Assembly (NCBI RefSeq): GCF_963082655.1
Contig: NC_081554.1
Coordinates: 128,191,453 to 128,255,452, forward strand
DNA: 64,000 bases
Source of the DNA: Stomoxys calcitrans
Taxonomy: Eukaryota; Arthropoda; Insecta; Diptera; Muscidae
Reading direction: 5' to 3'
Below are positions 1 to 11,022 of this stretch, in pieces. Position numbers and translations under genes: made by a program. Each line of letters starts with the position of its first letter. Positions within the stretch are counted from its first letter, which is position 1. The notes under the pieces were generated by a model. That model worked only from the letters and a program-made list of their open reading frames with translations. It did not search any database and was not told where the DNA came from.

Positions 1-983
1 AATGTCGAGCTTCTGTGCAGTGTCAGATCGTACTTTCCTCGCCATGTTCGAACGGGTGCGAACCTTTGCTGCAATAAGGTAGTGATCCGAATCTATATTC
101 GCTACACGGATCGAACGTATATCTAATACGCTGGATGAATGCCTTCCATCTATCACAACGTAATCAATTTGGTTCCTCGTGTTTTGATCGGGTAACAGCT
201 ATGTGGCTTTGTGAACATTTTTATGTTGAAATCTGGTGCTACTAACTACCGTGTTTGCAGCGGCGTAGTCTATCAACCTCAACCCATTACTGGACGTTAT
301 CTCGTGGAGGCTAAACTTTCCGACTGTTGGACCAAAAATGTCATCCTTCCCTATCTTCACATTAAAATCTCCCAGAACGATTTTAATATCATGGGCGGGG
401 CAGCGGTTATATTCTCTCTCTAGGTGCTCGTAGAAAATATCCTTGGTCTGCTCGTCTTTGTCTTCCGTCGGGGCATGGGCACAAATAAGGCTGATGTTGA
501 AGAATTTGGCTTATATGCTGATTGTGGCTAGCCTCTCATCCACCGTAGTAAAGCTGGAGACAAGGTGTTTCAGTCTCTGGCCGCATATCACAAATCCACA
601 GCCAAATTCATGCCTCGTGTTATGGCAGCTTTAGTAAAGTTCGTCACCGTTTGGTGTTGAAGTGACGTCATTCCCAGTCCATCGCACTTCCTGTAAGGCG
701 GTAATATCTGCCTTGTACTTCTCTAATACATCCGCCAGCGCGTATACTGCATCTTCTCTATAAAGAGTGTGGACATTCAAGGTGCAGATCCGCAAATTAT
801 GGTCCTTTTTTCGTTTGCGTGGTTCGTCAACGTTGGGGGATCCGTTTTTACTATTCCTTTCTTTGTCATAGTTTTCCGGGGGCGGATTACTGGCCCAGCG
901 CCCCAACCGCATGGGGTTTTTGTGGGATTGCACATGTATCCCTCGTTGTGGCGAGCCGCTTGCTCCAAGATCAGGCGCTGATT
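1..983 (-). mobile_element. LINE 5' half (endonuclease domain), copy L1
   Basis: This is the 5' part of a non-LTR retrotransposon read on the minus strand and cut by the left window edge. The reading begins with a basic leader (933-800) and enters an apurinic-type endonuclease domain: LRICTLNVHTLY, then ALQEVRW carrying the catalytic Glu, then after one in-frame TAA (near 633) a frame with HEFGCGFV, GDFNAK and SDHYL, the usual endonuclease active-site blocks. The same family recurs at 19843-22308, 33186-35466, 38081-40650 and 58088-58361. No reverse transcriptase is visible here because it would lie left of base 1. The premature stop makes this copy inactive. The clade is not certain; RTE- or CR1-like are the likely options. 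Confidence 0.8.
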
Positions 984-1020
984 ATATTGCAATAAGACTC
1001 AAAATATCTTATTGCAATAT
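984..1020. other. Perfect 14-bp hairpin at the LINE 5' boundary
   Basis: Arms at 984-997 and 1007-1020 are exact reverse complements (ATATTGCAATAAGA and its complement) around a 9-base loop. It sits exactly where homology to the other LINE copies stops. It may be part of the LINE 5' end or of the target site. Confidence 0.6.
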
Positions 1021-1285
1021 AAAAATAGGTTGAAAACATGCTTGGGTTAGGTAATGATATAACTATGCTCTACAGAAGACCCACAGGAAAAATTTACAAA
1101 AGTTACACGCCAGACAACAAACATATTATCAAGAGAAAAACCCAAAAATATGAATATTTCTACGATAGATGTCATATTGAAATTTTCTAAAATTTAATTT
1201 TTTGTTTTGGTTTATTATGCTCTAAGCTTTCAAGTTGAGCAGAAAGATTAGAAAAATTTAGATATTTATTAATAAAATGAAATTT
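1021..1285. other. AT-rich spacer
   Basis: No gene or recognised repeat. The end of the stretch reads AAATTTTAG just before the Penelope-like homology, which could be a 3' splice site; Penelope elements are known to keep introns, but this is only a possibility here. Confidence 0.3.
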
Positions 1286-1727
1286 TAGGAGCACACAAAG
1301 ATACCAAAGGATTTATTAATAGAATTGTTAACATTATGCATAAAGGATTCTATATATTTTACATACGATGAGAAATTGTATGAGCAAAAGAAAGGCATGC
1401 CTCCGAAAATCGCCGATATTGTGATGGAAACCTTACTTAACGCTTCAATTGAGAAAATTACAAAAAAAAATTCAGACCAAATAGGTGGACGATATATTTT
1501 GTGTATTGGTAAGAACGGAAGTAGGTAATACTCTACAAGTTCTAAATTCCTTCCAACCACAAGTTCAGTTCACAATGGAATGTGAAACAGACAAGAAATT
1601 GCCATATTTTGAAACCGTCGTCCGCCGACATCAAAATAAGTTAAAATTAAATTGGCATCAAAAATATACAGCATCTGGGAGACTCATAAATTATCATTCA
1701 AATCATTCGAGAAGAAAAAAAAAATAA
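1286..1727 (+). pseudogene. Penelope-like reverse transcriptase fragment
   Basis: Two overlapping frames make up the palm and thumb of a Penelope-type reverse transcriptase. The first (to about 1500) reads LLTLCIKDSIYFTYDEKLY and QKKGMP; residues normally between GMP and the IADIVMETLL block are missing, an internal deletion. A frameshift follows. The second frame carries VDDIFCVL at about 1484, matching the catalytic Asp pair of the RT active site, then QFTMECETDKKLPYFETVV and a basic stretch. The frame ends in an A-rich run near 1720. It is inactive because of the deletion and frameshift. Confidence 0.8.
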
Positions 1728-1893
1728 ATACATCTATTAATTTCATCGACAGAGTACTAAAAATCAGTGACAAAATATATCTTAAGAAAACGAAAGGAAA
1801 GGAAAAACGTCGTATAAATAAATACATCTATTAATTTCATCGACAGAGTACTAAAAATCAGTGACAAAATATATCATCAAGAAAACGAAAGGA
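1722..1893 (+). repeat. Local tandem duplication inside the Penelope copy
   Basis: A block of about 78 bases starting at 1722 (AAATAAATACATCTATTAAT) is repeated from 1816, an offset of 94 bases. Because 94 is not a multiple of three, the duplication shifts the reading frame between the RT and endonuclease parts. Confidence 0.85.
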
Positions 1894-2142
1894 AAATTCA
1901 ACAAATACTCCGATTAAATGACTTCCCAAACAACACTATTAAGGACCTTATAAAATTCATCAAGAATGGAACGGAGAACAACGAAAGGGAATCAACACCA
2001 AAAATCTTTAAGAAAACGTCGTATATTCCAGGGTTTTCGGAAAGACTTACCAGTTCAATTATGTACAACAGGGAAAAATACCAGCTTGCCTTAAAAAGTC
2101 ACAACACATTAAATAGTTTATTCAGCAGGACAGGAATCAAGG

Positions 2143-2532
2143 ATGAAAAAGAAGGAAAAATCAAATGTAGTTTATAAGATTAAATGTAACGGGATGAAGC
2201 AAATTTTGTGTCCAATGACATATGTGAGAACAACTAAAACGAAATTAAAGACAAGATTATCATCTCACAAATCTGACCAGAAAATGAAAGACAAACCTTT
2301 AGAACAAAAAACTGCACTTGCAGCACATTGCACTTTAACAGGGCATACACCAAATTTTAAAGACGTAGACATATTTGCACAAGAATCTAATCAGAAAAGA
2401 CGAATTACTTTAGAAATGTTACATATCATTGACACCCTCAAAAACAAACTCATGAACTTTACGAAAGACGCAGACAATTGTACACAGATTTACAGGAAGT
2501 TGGTACAAAAATACAAACTTTTTAAAATGTAA
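2143..2532 (+). pseudogene. Penelope-like GIY-YIG endonuclease domain
   Basis: An open frame of 129 codons gives the C-terminal domain of a Penelope-type polyprotein. It reads NVVYKIKCN at the position of the GIY strand, CPMTYVRTTKTKLKTRLSSH at the YIG strand and following helix (the usual Gly of YIG is Arg here), then AAHCTLTGHTPNF and LEMLHII, the conserved His and Glu region, ending IYRKLVQKYKLF. The domain nicks target DNA in this family. The Gly-to-Arg change and the broken upstream frame suggest it is not functional. Confidence 0.85.
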
Positions 2533-2600
2533 TTATTTTCAAATGTATAAATGTTTTTATAATTTTAATTTTTTGTAAAATTACTTGTTTGTTAAATATA

Positions 2601-2655
2601 TAGTTGAAATCCTGATGAAGATCACCGGTGGTGGTCGAAATATTGGTAACAATTA
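2601..2655 (+). ncRNA. Hammerhead-ribozyme-like motif in the Penelope 3' region
   Basis: The core CTGATGA is at 2612-2618 and GAAA at 2637-2640. Between them GATCACC (2620-2626) pairs with GGTGGTC (2630-2636) over a 3-base loop, giving stem II; an extra A at 2619 lies between core and stem. Stem III would be the minimal A-U pair with a 2-base loop, or an ATAT palindrome in a dimer. Bases 2601-2611 can pair with 2645-2655 with a 2x2 internal loop (stem I), placing cleavage after 2644. Hammerheads are documented in Penelope-like elements. The extra A lowers confidence in activity. Confidence 0.5.
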
Positions 2656-2700
2656 CAAAGAAGACAAAATTATAAAATCAAATTTATTTGACAAAATTCA

Positions 2701-4284
2701 AATAACAAGTTCACGAGGAGTCGGCTTTTTTACGAGTGCCCTTATTACCAGCTACAATTAGTTGATTTTGTTTTGCGCACGGGAAAATGTGCCATTCTTG
2801 AACAAAATCTCATTTTTATAAAAATATTGGCCTAAAACCCCGATTTGACATATGGCTTTTAGAGCTTATAGTACGTCATGCAAAATGGTTGTAAAACTTT
2901 GCATGTACATAATGCTTTAATCGAATTTTAGGATTATTTTCATCAATATGAAAAAGCGTTGCTTTTGTTTTGCACAACACTGTATATGCGTGCACATCTA
3001 AAGATTGATACTAATATTTTCGTTTTTCATTTATCGGGCCCCTCGCTCGATTTGATGTATGAAATTGTAAAAACAATTTTGTTGGGGAGGGGCTTTGTTC
3101 GTGAGAAATAGGTCCTTAAAATTAAAAAAAAAAATAAATGCTAAAACCTTTTTATTTTTAGGCCGATTTGGATGAAATAAACGTCATATTGTAGCTCTTC
3201 CAAATACCTTTCAGAGAACAAAAAAAAAAAACTGAAATCCTTAGTGAATTATGATGAAAATAGTAAAATTTTTAGCAACTTTTTTCAAAAAACGAAAATT
3301 AGTTATATATTAACCAGAAGTAGTTTGAAGGAAATAGTTAATTGAATTTAAAATAAAGCTCTCTTTGCCATCTAAAGTTCGACAAATTTTGCTTTTATGC
3401 TACACAGGAAAAAATATTTGCTTTTGTAAGCCATTTTCAAAGATTAGGCCACATCTTCACATATTTTAGGCAAAAAAGTAGTTTTTTGCTTATAACTCAT
3501 AAACTGAAAAATATATTCAAACAAAATTTACACGTCTGAAAACTGCGCCACACCAATACGATGATTTGCCATTCTCTTTCATATGCTGTCCGCAAACCTT
3601 TTGGAAGAACACAATGCTTTACCATGATTTGACCATACTTCTACCCTTTGTAAGGAATTAAAGTCATCCCTTAGAAGTTTTTATTTTTCAATGTGCCGCC
3701 ATAATACCTAAACCACATCATAGCAAGGCAGATTGTTTCGCCATGGCCACATAGTAAGAATTGCAAGATATTTACTTTGGAATTCATATTTATTACAAAC
3801 AATCTTTACATATACGATTTCATAGACATGAATCTCTAAATTAAGGTGCGTCAAATTTCATAATTGTGATACTATCCCTTATGATAGTAAAATCTTATTA
3901 AATGTTTGTATATGTTGCAGAAAATACATTTTCCTTGTGAGTTCTGGGCTAAAATATGTCGATGTTTGTAATGCACAAAAGGCCTGGTTATAAGCAGTTC
4001 CGATGTAGACCAAAACTACATCTACGGTTGTTGTCACAGAGTTCAGCAACTGCAAAAGAAAAATTGATGAAAATCTCCACTGCTCTTTTTTGGATGCTCG
4101 TGTTTTTGTTTATGGAAATATGTATGTTGCTAATTTATAAATGAATGTGTATGTGCTTGCTTACCAGCAACAACACAAATATTAAATAATCGATAACTGG
4201 TTTCGATTAATCGATAATGAAATTGTAGCTGTCAGTCACAGACGCAAGGGGTATTTTATTTATCCATTAAGCGTAGTATGCAAC
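2701..4284. other. AT-rich region, no gene seen
   Basis: Long A/T runs and frequent stops in all frames. The 62-codon ORF at 3956-4144 has no recognisable features. No repeat here matches the rest of the window by eye. Confidence 0.4.
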
Positions 4285-4470
4285 TCTGGCGAAATTTTCG
4301 TTACCATAAGATATGCATTGACATATCCTAAACGAAATTTTCGTTACCGTTACCGAAACCGAAAATTTCGCTTGCAGGTACGCAGCTCAAATTAACTTTT
4401 CTTTGCGTAAAAGGGTGACATAATAGGCATTGGTGAATTTTTTCTTGCAACTACGAATGAAAATTTTTGT
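4285..4470 (+). repeat. Dispersed repeat K
   Basis: Contains GCGAAATTTTCG and GAAAATTTCGC in inverted arrangement and the block TTTCTTTGCGTAAAAGGGTG. The same block occurs inverted at 47185-47310, and a short piece is near 48060. Function and class are unknown. Confidence 0.6.
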
Positions 4471-4763
4471 TTTAATAGCTCCATGCAAAATGAAATAATT
4501 TTTTTTTTTGCAAATAAAAACTATTAACTTCATCACATTTGTACTTTATTAGCCAAAAATGATTAAAATTCAACCAAAAGTACAAATCGATGTTTGTCGC
4601 CATATTGTAGTCTACAAAATTATTTTTCAGTGACGACATAAATGTCTTGGCTGCAACCGAAAATTTTGCTAGCATTGAGATGCCGCCTCCAAGCTTTAAG
4701 TTGCAGGTTAAAGCCACTTCTGCAGAGAAAAATAGCCTCATTGTAGGAAGTGATGCTAATGCA

Positions 4764-4867
4764 CAACTCCAGATCCCACCAATCCCATGACAGCCGGTTG
4801 TAAGTACTTGATTGTCCCGATGGAGGGCTGCCGCCTTAGTGTACAACACACTGTTACAACAACAACC
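4764..4867 (+). repeat. SINE-like repeat G, copy 1
   Basis: Matches the 112-bp insertion at 47560-47671: CACCAATCCCATG, GTCCCGATGGAG, GTGTACAACACACTG and an ACAACAACAAC tail. It abuts the LINE that starts at 4868, so it could also be a 5' leader of that LINE. Other copies: 46110-46215 (minus) and 47560-47671. Confidence 0.6.
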
Positions 4868-7800
4868 AGATATGGGGAAGTTCGGATGTCACATTTGTAA
4901 TAAAGGGGATAAATCGTCCTCTATTACCAGAAACAGACAGGAGGTACTAGATATTACCTTTGTATCGGAAGATATAAGTGGAAGAATATGCGACTGGGAA
5001 GTGTTGAATGACCACAGCTCCTCTGATCATCGTTATATAAGTTTCACCCTTGGATAAAATACTGGAGTATTGGTCCCTCGACTAAACAGAAGAAAGGTGG
5101 ATTGGGATAAATTTCGGCACAAATTCTGCACCACTATCCCTTCTAGACTAGAAAAGGAAGTGGAAACTACGGAGGATATAGACATGGTGGTCAAGCGGAT
5201 CACGAAGGCCCTGAATGACTCGCTTATGTCAGCATGCCCTAGTGCCAAGCCAAGGGGAAAACAGCGACCGCCCCAGATCTGGTTGGTCTAAGGAAGGACT
5301 GCAGAAAACTCTTCAACAGAGCAAAAGGCACAAGAGCACCACACGATTGGGACATCTATAAGGCTGAGAAAATATAAGGGTGAGCTGAGAGAAGCGCAGA
5401 ACAAATCCTGGGTCGAATTCTGCAGCTCCGTGAAGGATACACCTGAGGCCTTTAGGTTAAGGAAGATTCTGCCCTCGAGACTTATTACGGTGGGGTATTT
5501 TCAGAAGTCAAAGAATCTATGGACAATAGTGAGGAAACACTAGAACTTCTCGATGAAACAGATTTACCATGCCGTTGCAACAGATTCGCCGGGCAACGTG
5601 GCGCCAGAAGAGGTTGTCACCAGTATGCATTTTTCGGAGTTTATTGGGGAAATTTTGTCTGAGTGGAAAATCCTTTGGGACTGATAATAAGTTTGGACTC
5701 CTTTAAGTCGCCAGTCCCTGATGATGTATCATCGGTTGAATTACAAGCTGTGTCTAATATTGTAGATTGGTTCCCTGGGTTAGGGATATATATTCTGCTT
5801 GTATCAGAATGTCATATGTATACACTTATGGGATGGAGGGACACGAAGGTCATTTTCAATTCAAAAACAGGAAAACCTTACCATACGAAGGCGAAAGATT
5901 TTCGTCCTAATAGTCTGTCATCCTTTATGCTGAAGACTCTAGAGAGGTTGAAAGACACATATTTAAGGGCAAAGTTCCCTGGAGATCGTCTGTCACAGCA
6001 GCAGCATGCATATAGTAAAGGCAAATCCACTGAAACAGCCCTTCACGACCTAGTCGGCCACATAGAGGGTTCTCTCGCTATCAAGGAATATACAATGGTA
6101 GCACTTCTTGACATTGAAGGTGTTTTTAATAATGTAAAACCGACCACAATCATGAAGGAGTTGGAGTTTCTAGGTAACAAAGTTTATTAATAATTTACTT
6201 TTTAAGATATGCATTATGGCAGGCTTGGGATCTGTGGATCTAAAAAGATGGGTCAGCAGGGGAACACCTCAAGGAACAACCAACCTCATGGAACAACCAT
6301 AAACCATATAGTATTGTTTCTGGAAGAAAAAGGTTTAAAAGTAGTGCCGTATGCTGATAACGTGGCTTTTAGCGGTTAGTGGAAAGTTTCTCAGCACTCT
6401 TAGAGATATACTTCAGGAAGCTCTACGTGTCACAGCCAAGTGGGCTACCGAAAGAGGTCTAGGTATAAATCCGTGCAACACAGAAGTAGTTCATTTCAGC
6501 AGGAGATACAAGTTACCTACAGTGGCACCTGTCTCCTTGGGAGGAGAGAATGTTCCATTTACAGAAAACGTAAAATATCTGGTTGTTTTGCTGGACAGGA
6601 AATTGAACTTCAAATCCAACATGTTGGAGACGGCAAGAAAGGCAACTCTTGCCCTATACACCTGCAAGAGAGCCATTGTCACAAGTTGGGTGTTTAAACC
6701 GCGTGCCATGCTCTAGGTATATACTGCAGTTGTCAGGCCTATAATGCTACATGGTGTTGTAGTCTGGTGGACGACACTTCAAAAGTCCACCTACTGTTTA
6801 ATACTCAACCGGATCCAAAGGATGGCTTGTTTGTGCATCACAGCCGCACCATCTGATGAACTGAATTTAATACTACACCTGATGCCTTTGGACATTATGA
6901 CGAGGCAAATTGTTGCGACATCTACTGTGAGGAAAGCTCCCTTAGGCTTTCCCTTTGGCGGTGTCTACGGACACTGTTACAATGCCCGATATTCCAGGCA
7001 GTATAGATTACACATTGCCTGAGCCCCTTTTTGACAAAAAGGACTGTGCCACTATCCCTGATAGAACCCATTGGAACTACAATATTCCTGGTAATAAAGG
7101 GTGATTTTTTAAAAGCTTAGGAAAGTTTTTCAAAGAGAAAAACACATAAAATTCAGAAAAATTCACCAAATCTTTATTTGAGTCGATAGATCGGTCCATA
7201 TAATTTAATGTTTGAAGATTATTTCATGCAAAAGTTGACCGTGACTGAACCTCAAAAGGTCCATCCGCTTGGTCCAATTTTGGCATACGCTTTCCAACAT
7301 TTCGGCCGGTATCTCACGAATAAATGCTTCAATGTTGATCGGTCCCGAACGTGAAATAAAATGTTCACAGAACTCGCCTCTCAATAAGTCTATTGTTACG
7401 CGTGCTGTGTGGCATGTGGCACCGCATTGTTGAAACCACATGTCATGCAAGTCTAGCTCTTGCATTTTGGGCAAAAAAAGTGGGATATCATCTCACGGTA
7501 GCGCTCACCGTTCACAGTTAGGTTACGATTCGCATCATCTTTGAAGAAGTACGGTCCAATGATGCCACCAGCCCATAAACCGCATCAATAGTTTGCATTT
7601 TTTGCGTTGTTTGTTTGTAAGACGATTCATGGTTAGATTATAGACCAAACTGGAGATGTTTGACAGTGAAATAAAACACGAAACGTGCGTGAGCTGTTTA
7701 AACCAGTGTTGCCAAAAAGATAATATTTAAAAAAAAAAACCTTTGAGTTACATAGACTTCTACGCGGATCGTTTCGAACTAGACGACCAGGTGGGCTTTG

Positions 7801-8170
7801 GGATTAACTTTGAAAACTAGAACTGGTCATATCGAGACGCTCACCCGACCACTGCATTTTGTATCATAGACTCCCTGGAGAACGTATTTCTGAGTTCAAA
7901 AACCGCAGATTTTTCAACGACATGGCTGAACAGTTCAATATTCCCCTGTTCTGGGTGCCGGGCCACAAAGATATCCCAGGAAATTGTAAAGCGGACGAGC
8001 TTGCGAGACTTGGAACTACCTTACAAATTCCAGGGAAACTGGAATATGTGGGTAGCCTCAAGCAACATGTAAGTTAAGTTTTCAGGATCAGGCCCGAAGG
8101 GCAACGAACGGTGGTAACAAAGGCGGGCTGTAAGCATTCCAAAATTTTGTGGCGTACTCTAGACTTGAAA
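4868..8170 (+). mobile_element. LOA/I-like LINE, decayed, split by a mariner
   Basis: The element starts inside an endonuclease domain: RQEVLDITFVSE and SSSDHRYISF are the C-terminal blocks with the catalytic Ser-Asp-His. Reverse transcriptase pieces follow in several frames: FRPNSLSSFMLKTLERL and QHAYSKGKSTETAL at 5900-6030, VALLDIEGVFNNV at about 6100, and the thumb region with NVKYLVVLLDRKLNF near 6580. VRPIMLHGVVVWW lies near 6735-6780. An RNase H end (FWVPGHKDIPGNCKADELA) is at 7950-8000. An RNase H module argues for the LOA or I group rather than R1. Bases 7097-7743 are a mariner insertion. Multiple stops and frameshifts make it inactive. Confidence 0.8.
7097..7743 (-). mobile_element. 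Deleted mariner-like element inside the LINE
   Basis: Read on the minus strand it starts with a short MNRLTN frame, jumps to GWWHHWTVLLQR (the GGIIGPYFFKD region of its relative at 44563-45169 in another frame), then reads DMWFQQCGATCHTARVTIDL and AFIREIPAEMLESVCQNWTK (7205-7474). The second catalytic Asp is Cys in QQCGAT, and the segment with the third catalytic Asp is deleted between SGP and IEAF. Ends are AAGGGTGATTTTTT at 7097 and its complement at 7743. The left flank is TA; the right flank TA has become TG. This copy interrupts the LINE at 4868-8170. Confidence 0.8.
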
Positions 8171-8171
8171 A

Positions 8172-8757
8172 GCACAGAAAAAAATAAATCTGTTCAATTA
8201 AGAAAATTGTACATTCAATTTAAAATCGGACCTTTGATTAACAATTTTGCAATTTGGATTTATGATAAGTATAAAAATTCAATTAAAGTGTTTATTAACT
8301 CAATAAACCAATCATTTTAAATTTGCCATTTCTTTTAAATAACATTTTTACTGTTCTAATAAAAAGAAATAATTGATATTTTTCACATAAAATAAATTGG
8401 TTAAAAAAATATTTATATTTTTTCTTAATGGTCCCATGCTTCAAAAAAAGAAGCATTGTCGGCGACACCGTTTGTAAAGAGTATTAAAAACAATATAATT
8501 TATATATATACATATTTAAAACGAATCGTAATAAATACCAATCTTAGTATTTTGCGTGCAATACCATGAAGACTAAATCCACAATCAAAATAATCTATAT
8601 ATGGATAATAAATTATAAAAATAAGATAATATTAATAATATGTATTTATATCGGATATACCAAGTTTATATTCTACAACGTTCTCCAATCTGTTGCGTTT
8701 GGAATTTATCCATTCTATTTGTTCCCATCCTGCATTACACTATTTCAACGCAACATT
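8172..8757 (+). repeat. Dispersed repeat D, copy 1
   Basis: Begins CACAGAAAAAAAT and is AT-rich. It is the inverted counterpart of 31098-32748. At 8716-8717 it keeps an unoccupied TA exactly where the other copy holds a mariner. Partial copies: 16378-16700 and 40663-40930. It is directly followed by repeat A, the same order as in the other full copy. Confidence 0.75.
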
Positions 8758-9756
8758 TTTATACCCTCCACCATAGGATGGGCGTATATTAATTTCGTCA
8801 TTCTGGTTGTAACTCCTCGAAATATTCGTCTAAGACCCCATAAAGTATATATATTCTTCATCGTCATGACATTTTATGCCGATCTAGCCATGTCCGTACT
8901 GTCAGTCTGTCTGTTTGTCGAAAGCACTCTTACTTTCGAAGGAGTAAAGCTGGCCGCTTGAAATTTTGCACAAATACTTCTTATAGGTGTAGGTCAGTTG
9001 GGATTGTAAATGGACCGTATTAGTCCATGTTTTGATATAGCTGGCATATAAACCGATCTTGGATCTTGACTTCTTGAGCCACTACAGGGCGCAATTTTTA
9101 TCCGATTTGGCTGAAATTTTGTTTGAGGTGTTTTATGTGATTTTCAATAACTGTGTTAAGTATGGTTGAAATCGGTCCATTACCTGATATAGCTGTCAAA
9201 TAAACCGATCTGGGGTCTTGACTTCTTGAGCCTCTAGATGGTGCAATCCTATCCGATTTGGCTGAAATTTTGAACGACGTGTTTCGTTATGACTTTCAAC
9301 GACTGTACAAAGAGTGGTTTAAATTGGTCCATAACCTGGTATATCTGCCATATAAGCCGACCTGGGATCTTGACTTCTTGAGCTCCTATAGGGCGCAATT
9401 ATTATCTGATTTGGGTGAAATTTTGTACAACGGCTTCTCCGATGACTTTCAACATACGTGTCAAATATGGTCTGAATCGGTCTATAACCTAATACAGCTC
9501 CCCTATAAAACAATCTCCCATTTTATTTTTTGAGCCCCTAAAGGGCGAAATCCTTATTCGATTTGGCTGAAATTTTACACAATGACTTCTACTGTGGTCT
9601 CCAAACTTCATTCCATTATGGTCCAAATCGGACCATAACTTGATATAGCTCCAAAAGCATAGCAATTATTTTCTTTTATCCTTTCCTCTCCTTTGCTTGC
9701 CTAAAAAGAGACACCGGGAAAAGAACCCGACAAATGCGATCCATGCTGTGTGTTTT
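8758..9756 (-). repeat. Repeat A, copy A1
   Basis: Repeat family A in reverse orientation. It has the terminal motif ATACCCTCCACCAT, modules built on ATAAACCGATCT and CTTGACTTCTTGAGCC, and the far end at the GCGATCCATG block. The outer AACAAGTAAAAG end is missing. ORFs across it are accidental. Confidence 0.8.
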
Positions 9757-9776
9757 ACTTTTAAATTATAATAAAA

Positions 9777-10761
9777 AACCAGTAAGGATGGGAAAAAGAA
9801 GGGCGGTGCCGACTGTTTAATACTCTACACCAACCCTATAAGGGCAATGTGGGAGCTATATCCAATTCTGAAACAATTTCGATGGACCTCGGCGATCAAA
9901 TATGTTCACACTGTAATAACTACGGTTGACAAATGACAACATTTTTGCAAATTACCCAAAATCTGACGAACATATATATGGCAGCTATATCTAATTCTGA
10001 ACCGATTTCAAGCAAATTTCTCAGATAATGTGGTAGTCGTCGATGAAAGCGTGGTGCAAAATTTGGCAAGATTGGTCAAATAATGCGCTTGCAGCGGCTC
10101 TTGGGGTAAAAATCTATATACATATATGACAGCTATATCTAAATCTGGGCCGATTTGTAAGAAATATCGAGAGTTCTAAGAAAATCCTCCCGCTAAATTT
10201 CGAGAGAATCGGTTTAAAAATGAGCACTTTCTTGCAATATTCTCAAAATCGGACGAACAAATATATGGGAGCTATACCTAAATCTGAACCGATATCATCA
10301 AACTTCTCAGATACTGTGGCAGTCGTCGAGGAAAGCATTTTGCAAAATTTTTGGCAAGATGGGTCAATAAATGCGCTTGCTGTGACTCTAGGAGTGAAAA
10401 TCGGGCGATATATATATATGACAACTATATCTAAATCTGACCGATATCCCTCAGTAATGTCGAGAGTCATTAGAGAATCCTTCCTGCCAAATTTCGAGAG
10501 AATCGGATAACTAATGGCCATTTTATTGCAGTATTACAGCAAATCAGACGAACGTTTATATGGGCGCTATATCCAAATCAGAACCGATTTTTCCAATTTC
10601 AATAGGTTTCATCTCTAGGCCGAAAAACATCATACCAAATTTGAAGACAATCGGATAAAAATTGTGACCTGTAGTTTGTACACAAATTAACATGGACAGA
10701 CAGACGGACATAGCTAAATCGAATCAGAAAATGATTCTGAGTCGATCGTTATACTTATCAA
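9777..10761 (+). repeat. Repeat B, copy B1, left part
   Basis: Starts AACCAGTAAGGATGGG and contains GGGCGGTGCCGACT and modules with GGAGCTATATCCAAATCTGA. It is cut at 10761 by the Copia insertion and continues at 15046. The related copy B2 is at 41125-41937 on the minus strand. Confidence 0.75.
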
Positions 10762-10932
10762 TGTTGGATTGACGTTCAATTTTATACTTTGTTAATTTGT
10801 ACTTTGTATTTTTGTATTAATTTTATCTTGTTATCTTTGAATTTACATGTACATTGAATTATGTGAAAAATTATTTTATTCTATTAAAAATCGAATTGCT
10901 GTTTAAAAGACCTCGGCTGTATAATTTCAAAA
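10762..10932 (+). repeat. Copia 5' LTR
   Basis: Starts TGTTGGATTGACG and ends TTTCAAAA, 171 bp. Pairs with the 175-bp right LTR. The right LTR has GTAT inserted within ACATGTACATTG and a few substitutions. Confidence 0.92.
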
Positions 10933-10946
10933 GGTTATGGGCCCAG
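10933..10946 (+). other. Primer-binding site
   Basis: GGTTATGGGCCCAG immediately follows the LTR. It matches the internal initiator-methionine tRNA fragment used as primer by Drosophila copia-type elements. Confidence 0.75.
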
Positions 10947-11022
10947 TAAGAGCTTCAAGAATTCGATACTAGGGTCAATTAAGGATATACTCAAATAAAG
11001 GATACAACGCAAGGAATTTGCA

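Larger units (their letters stand above)
1286..2660 (+). mobile_element. Penelope-like retroelement, decayed
   Basis: The stretch carries, in order, a Penelope-type reverse transcriptase remnant (1286-1727), a linker with a local duplication (1722-1893), a GIY-YIG-type endonuclease domain (2143-2532) and a hammerhead-like motif (2601-2655). RT followed by GIY-YIG is the defining layout of endonuclease-bearing Penelope-like elements. The copy is 5'-truncated and frameshifted, so it is not autonomous. The left limit is where translated homology begins; the right limit is approximate. Confidence 0.85.

Noticed and set aside
8566..8961. 131-codon ORF with hydrophobic stretches
   Set aside because: It spans the junction of repeats D and A, and the inverted second copy of that junction does not keep the frame.
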